NCBI GenBank assembly: GCA_029287695.1
Contig: JARFQQ010000006.1
Coordinates: 1-8,513, forward strand
Direction of reading: 5' to 3'
Source of the DNA: Gammaproteobacteria bacterium
GTDB taxonomy: Bacteria > Pseudomonadota > Gammaproteobacteria > Chromatiales > Chromatiaceae
DNA length: 8,513 nucleotides
In this document: positions 6,081 through 8,513 of the stretch, in pieces
Layout of the letters: each line of letters opens with the position of its first letter
Numbering within the stretch: the first letter of the stretch is position 1
Notes under the pieces: generated by a model
Seen by the model: only the letters and a program-made list of their open reading frames with translations
What the model was told of the DNA's origin: nothing
The model's database searches: none
Program-made: the position numbers and the translations under genes

Positions 6081-7076
6081 ATGAAGAGTCCGGGATATTT
6101 CTGGAAGAAGTGGCACCCTGTCGCGCTACTTCTTTTTCCCCTCTCGCTCCTGATGCGATTGCTGGTTTTCCTGCGACGGCTTGCCTACAGAGTGCGGCTG
6201 CTCCCTGTCTATCACAGTCGCGTACCCGTAATCGTCGTTGGCAATCTCACTGTCGGAGGCACCGGAAAAACGCCCCTTGTCATCTGGTTATGCAACCATC
6301 TCGTCAGCCAGGGGTACACACCGGGCGTCGTACTCCGCGGGTACGGTGGCAAGGCGGCCAGCTGGCCACAGCAGGTGCGCGCCGACAGTGATCCGCAGGA
6401 TGTCGGCGACGAAGCCGTCGTCATCGCGGAACAGACAGGCTGCCCGGTCTGCGCAAGCCCTTCCAGGGCCGATGCAGCACGCGCATTGCTGGAGCATGCT
6501 GATTGCGATGTGATCATTTCCGATGATGGCCTGCAACACTATGCGCTCGGGCGCGATATCGAGGTTGTCGTGATCGACGGGGAACGCAGGTTCGGTAATG
6601 GCATGCTGCTTCCAGCCGGTCCTCTGAGGGAGAGTCCCCGCAGGCTCAGGCAGGTCGATTTCGTCATCGTGAATGGCCACTGCAGTGAGGCAGAGCAGTG
6701 TCTCCGCCTCGAGCCCGGTCCACTCGTCAATCTCGTTACCGGAGAGACCCGACCCCTCGAAAATTTCAAAGGACAGCCTGTGCACCTTGTTACAGGTCTC
6801 GGCAACCCCCGGCGCTTTGTCGATATGCTCCGGCACGCCGGACTCGATGCCGACGAGCAGCTCTTCCCGGACCATCATGACTACACGCCTGACGATTTTG
6901 GCTTTGGCGATGACTTGCCGGTTATCATGACAGCCAAGGATGCCGTCAAGATCCGGCCTTTTGCCGACCGCCACTACTGGTATCTGAGACTGGAGGTCAG
7001 GCCCCCGGTCGATGTCATTGATCAGATTCTGAATGCATTGAGAACGAGACAGAACAATGGACAGAAAACTGCTTGA
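6081..7076 (+). CDS. lpxK: Tetraacyldisaccharide 4'-kinase LpxK (lipid A synthesis)
   Basis: The 331-residue protein matches LpxK in length and motifs. An N-terminal hydrophobic segment (about 14-31) anchors it to the cytoplasmic face of the inner membrane. The P-loop [12 protein letters not shown] spans 54-65, RGYGGK 86-91, DVGDEA about 107-112 (this Asp is the likely catalytic one) and SDDGLQHY 146-153. Then come [20 protein letters not shown] and, near the end, MTAKDAVKI, a conserved family segment. Known reaction: ATP-dependent phosphorylation of the tetraacyl disaccharide 1-phosphate at the 4' position to make lipid IVA. No strong ribosome-binding site is seen close to the ATG; a purine-rich AAGGAAG lies about 15 bases upstream inside exbD, so coupling to exbD translation is likely. 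The last 20 bases overlap ycaR in another frame. Confidence 0.96.
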   Translation: MKSPGYFWKKWHPVALLLFPLSLLMRLLVFLRRLAYRVRLLPVYHSRVPVIVVGNLTVGGTGKTPLVIWLCNHLVSQGYTPGVVLRGYGGKAASWPQQVRADSDPQDVGDEAVVIAEQTGCPVCASPSRADAARALLEHADCDVIISDDGLQHYALGRDIEVVVIDGERRFGNGMLLPAGPLRESPRRLRQVDFVIVNGHCSEAEQCLRLEPGPLVNLVTGETRPLENFKGQPVHLVTGLGNPRRFVDMLRHAGLDADEQLFPDHHDYTPDDFGFGDDLPVIMTAKDAVKIRPFADRHYWYLRLEVRPPVDVIDQILNALRTRQNNGQKTA

Positions 7077-7242
7077 GATACTCGTTTGTCCAGTCTGCAA
7101 GGGGCCGGTACGCTATGTGAAGTCTGCTACCGAACTGGTCTGCCAGGTTGACCGCCTGGCATTTCCGGTGGTGGATGGTCACCCGGTGATGCTGACCACG
7201 GAGGCACGCGAACTGCCCGCCGACGAGGAAATCCCGGAATGA
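7057..7242 (+). CDS. ycaR: Trm112-like zinc-ribbon small protein (YcaR family)
   Basis: The 61-residue protein has the family pattern: [12 protein letters not shown] with the C11-x2-C14 pair, [20 protein letters not shown] (27-46) with a third cysteine C29, and a short acidic tail. The fourth metal-ligand cysteine of eukaryotic Trm112 is absent, as is common in bacterial members. Eukaryotic Trm112 activates several methyltransferases; the role of the bacterial protein is not well established. It nearly always sits between lpxK and kdsB, as here, which suggests a link to envelope synthesis or simply tight coupling. It overlaps the end of lpxK by 20 bases and kdsB by four. Confidence 0.92.
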   Translation: MDRKLLEILVCPVCKGPVRYVKSATELVCQVDRLAFPVVDGHPVMLTTEARELPADEEIPE

Positions 7243-8000
7243 GCCGTTTTCACGTCGTTATACCTGCGAGGTATGCATCAACCCGCTTGCCGGGCAAGCC
7301 CTTGCTGGATATCCACGGCAAGGCAATGATCCTGCACGTTGTCGACAGGGCACAGGAGTGTGAGGCAGAGACCATCACCGTTGCAACCGATGACGAACGC
7401 ATCCGGGACGTCGCTGCGGCCTCCGGTGTCGAGGTTGTGATGACATCCGGAAGCCATCACAGCGGAACAGACCGTCTTGCAGAGGTGGTCTCGCTCAGGG
7501 AATGGGATGACGAGGATATCATCATCAACTTGCAGGGAGACGAGCCCCTCATGCCGCCGGCCATTCTCCGGCAGGTCGCAATCAACCTCGACACTCATGC
7601 CGCGGCGAGCATCGCGACCCTCTGCACGCCGATCGAGAACTTCGAAGAGATGCTGAATCCGAATGCCGTCAAGGTCGTCATGGACGAGGCCGGTTATGCA
7701 CTCTATTTCAGCCGCGCTCCGATTCCATGGTATCGCGACGGATTCAGCGGGGATGAGCAGTGGATGCCAAGCATGACAGGTTGCTTCAGGCATCTTGGGC
7801 TCTATGCCTACAGGGCGGGTTTTCTCAGGCGCTACAGCGAGTGGGCCCCGGCGCCTCTCGAGCAATGCGAATCGCTCGAACAGTTGCGGGCGTTGTGGAA
7901 GGGGGAAAAAATCCATGTCGATGTGGCTGCAGAAATTCCGCCGCCGGGGATCGATACCAGGCAGGACCTGGAACAGGTCATACAGCTGATCGGAGGCTGA
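7239..8000 (+). CDS. kdsB: 3-deoxy-manno-octulosonate cytidylyltransferase KdsB (CMP-Kdo synthetase)
   Basis: The 253-residue cytoplasmic enzyme couples CTP and Kdo to CMP-Kdo, the activated sugar that Kdo transferase adds to lipid IVA. Motifs in order: the nucleotide-binding [15 protein letters not shown] (8-22), VATDDERI about 48-55, the GTDRLAEV segment near 80, NLQGDEP (97-103) with the metal-binding Asp101, YFSRAPIPW (156-164), and the C-terminal [20 protein letters not shown], which matches the family's late GIDTxxDL element. Length is close to E. coli KdsB (248). The start forms an ATGA overlap with the ycaR stop and has GAGGA nine bases upstream. It shares the transcript with lpxK, which provides the acceptor for the sugar that KdsB activates. 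Confidence 0.97.
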   Translation: MSRFHVVIPARYASTRLPGKPLLDIHGKAMILHVVDRAQECEAETITVATDDERIRDVAAASGVEVVMTSGSHHSGTDRLAEVVSLREWDDEDIIINLQGDEPLMPPAILRQVAINLDTHAAASIATLCTPIENFEEMLNPNAVKVVMDEAGYALYFSRAPIPWYRDGFSGDEQWMPSMTGCFRHLGLYAYRAGFLRRYSEWAPAPLEQCESLEQLRALWKGEKIHVDVAAEIPPPGIDTRQDLEQVIQLIGG

Positions 8001-8001
8001 A

Positions 8002-8469
8002 ATGGCGACCGAAATCGAACGAAAGTTTCTTACCCGGCATAACGGATGGCGTTCGCTCGCTACCCGGTCGATTCGCATGCGCCAGGGCTATCTCTCGGAA
8101 GGCTATGAGCGCTCCATCCGTGTTCGCACCGAAAACGACAGGGCCTTTATCAACATCAAGAGTTCGGATGATGGCATTCACCGACTTGAATACGAATATG
8201 AAATCCCGTTGCAGGATGCTACAGAGATCCTCGAACGCATTGCAATCAGGCCACTGATCGAAAAGAGACGCTACATTGTCGAGCATGATGGCTTCGAATG
8301 GGAGATCGATGTTTTCGCGGGCGACAACGAGGGACTTGTTATTGCAGAGGTCGAACTCCCCTCAGCGGATGCCAACCTGCCACTTCCCGACTGGGTCGGC
8401 AGGGAGGTTTCTGACGATCTCCGTTATTACAATGTCTCGTTGCAGAAAAATCCCTACAGCACGTGGTGA
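8002..8469 (+). CDS. Stand-alone CYTH-domain protein (probable inorganic triphosphatase-like)
   Basis: The 155-residue protein is a single CYTH domain. The N-terminal EIERKF (4-9) is the family's E-x-E-x-K metal/phosphate signature. It is followed by the basic strand RSIRVR (37-42), K53, the acidic strand EYEYE (63-67), EKRRY (87-91), EIDVF (101-105) and AEVEL (115-119). These residues line a tunnel that binds triphosphate-bearing substrates with divalent metal. Known members hydrolyse inorganic triphosphate, thiamine triphosphate or make cyclic AMP; short proteobacterial versions are usually triphosphatases of uncertain physiological role, so I do not claim adenylate cyclase activity. GGAGG at 7992-7996 lies five bases before the ATG, and the gene starts one base after kdsB, so it is part of the same transcription unit. 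There is no CHAD domain in the protein. Confidence 0.9.
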   Translation: MATEIERKFLTRHNGWRSLATRSIRMRQGYLSEGYERSIRVRTENDRAFINIKSSDDGIHRLEYEYEIPLQDATEILERIAIRPLIEKRRYIVEHDGFEWEIDVFAGDNEGLVIAEVELPSADANLPLPDWVGREVSDDLRYYNVSLQKNPYSTW

Positions 8470-8513
8470 GAGTTGCTCTTCCGGCTCTGCTCCTTCTCCT
8501 GTTGCTGGCAGGC
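8463..8513 (+). CDS. Start of an exported protein, possibly a lipoprotein (cut by the window edge)
   Basis: Two adjacent in-frame GTG codons (8463 and 8466) overlap the TGA of the CYTH gene. From the second, the frame reads MRVALPALLLLLLLAG up to the edge: one basic residue and then a leucine-rich hydrophobic core, as in a signal peptide. The closing LLAG would form a lipobox if the next codon is cysteine; that base is outside the window. No clear ribosome-binding site is visible, so initiation would depend on coupling. The function cannot be judged from 16-17 codons. Confidence 0.5.
   Translation, partial: MVRVALPALLLLLLLAG

Noticed and set aside
6288..7100. Long minus-strand open frame of about 270 codons opposite lpxK, and a similar one opposite kdsB (7278-8078)
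   Set aside because: The + strand frames encode clear LpxK and KdsB with all motifs. The minus-strand translations show no domain pattern and are the usual shadows of codon-biased genes.

Overview
The window looks like a piece of a gammaproteobacterial chromosome. Every gene with a recognisable family belongs to a Gram-negative, LPS-making cell: a type II secretion accessory pair, the tRNA dehydratase TcdA, and the block comEC-exbB-exbD-lpxK-ycaR-kdsB, with a DUF2062 membrane protein gene divergent from comEC. From memory, Pseudomonas has nearly the same order (DUF2062 gene, comEC/comA, exbB/tolQ-like, exbD, lpxK, ycaR, kdsB). I cannot name a genus. Coding density is very high, and I see no tRNA, rRNA, CRISPR array, insertion sequence, prophage gene or sign of recent transfer.

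Layout. Positions 1-152 hold the C-terminal end of a protein with a peptidoglycan-binding domain, probably the ExeA/GspA ATPase. One base later starts gspB (154-846), then tcdA (849-1634), all on the + strand. Two minus-strand genes follow: a small cysteine-bearing membrane protein of unknown function (1639-1977), whose stop is four bases from that of tcdA, and a DUF2062 membrane protein (2100-2624). The two non-coding gaps here, 1978-2099 and 2625-2720, each contain an inverted repeat. From 2721 to the right edge all genes are on the + strand and closely packed: comEC, exbB, exbD, lpxK, ycaR, kdsB, a CYTH-domain protein, and the first codons of an exported protein or lipoprotein. The spacings (GTGA and ATGA overlaps, a 20-base overlap, gaps of 1-9 bases) indicate one transcription unit; the only larger gap, 52 bases between comEC and exbB, carries a hairpin.

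How the genes work together. GspA/GspB help place the type II secretion secretin in the peptidoglycan and outer membrane. TcdA makes cyclic t6A in tRNA. LpxK and KdsB are two cytoplasmic or inner-membrane steps of LPS core-lipid A synthesis: KdsB activates Kdo, LpxK makes lipid IVA, and Kdo transferase joins them. ExbB/ExbD form a proton-driven inner-membrane motor. ComEC is the inner-membrane DNA channel of natural transformation. The region is mostly conserved housekeeping sequence. The points most worth a second look are the small Cys-rich membrane protein, the dyad-symmetric element in front of it, and the CYTH/lipoprotein pair following kdsB. I found no convincing new system.
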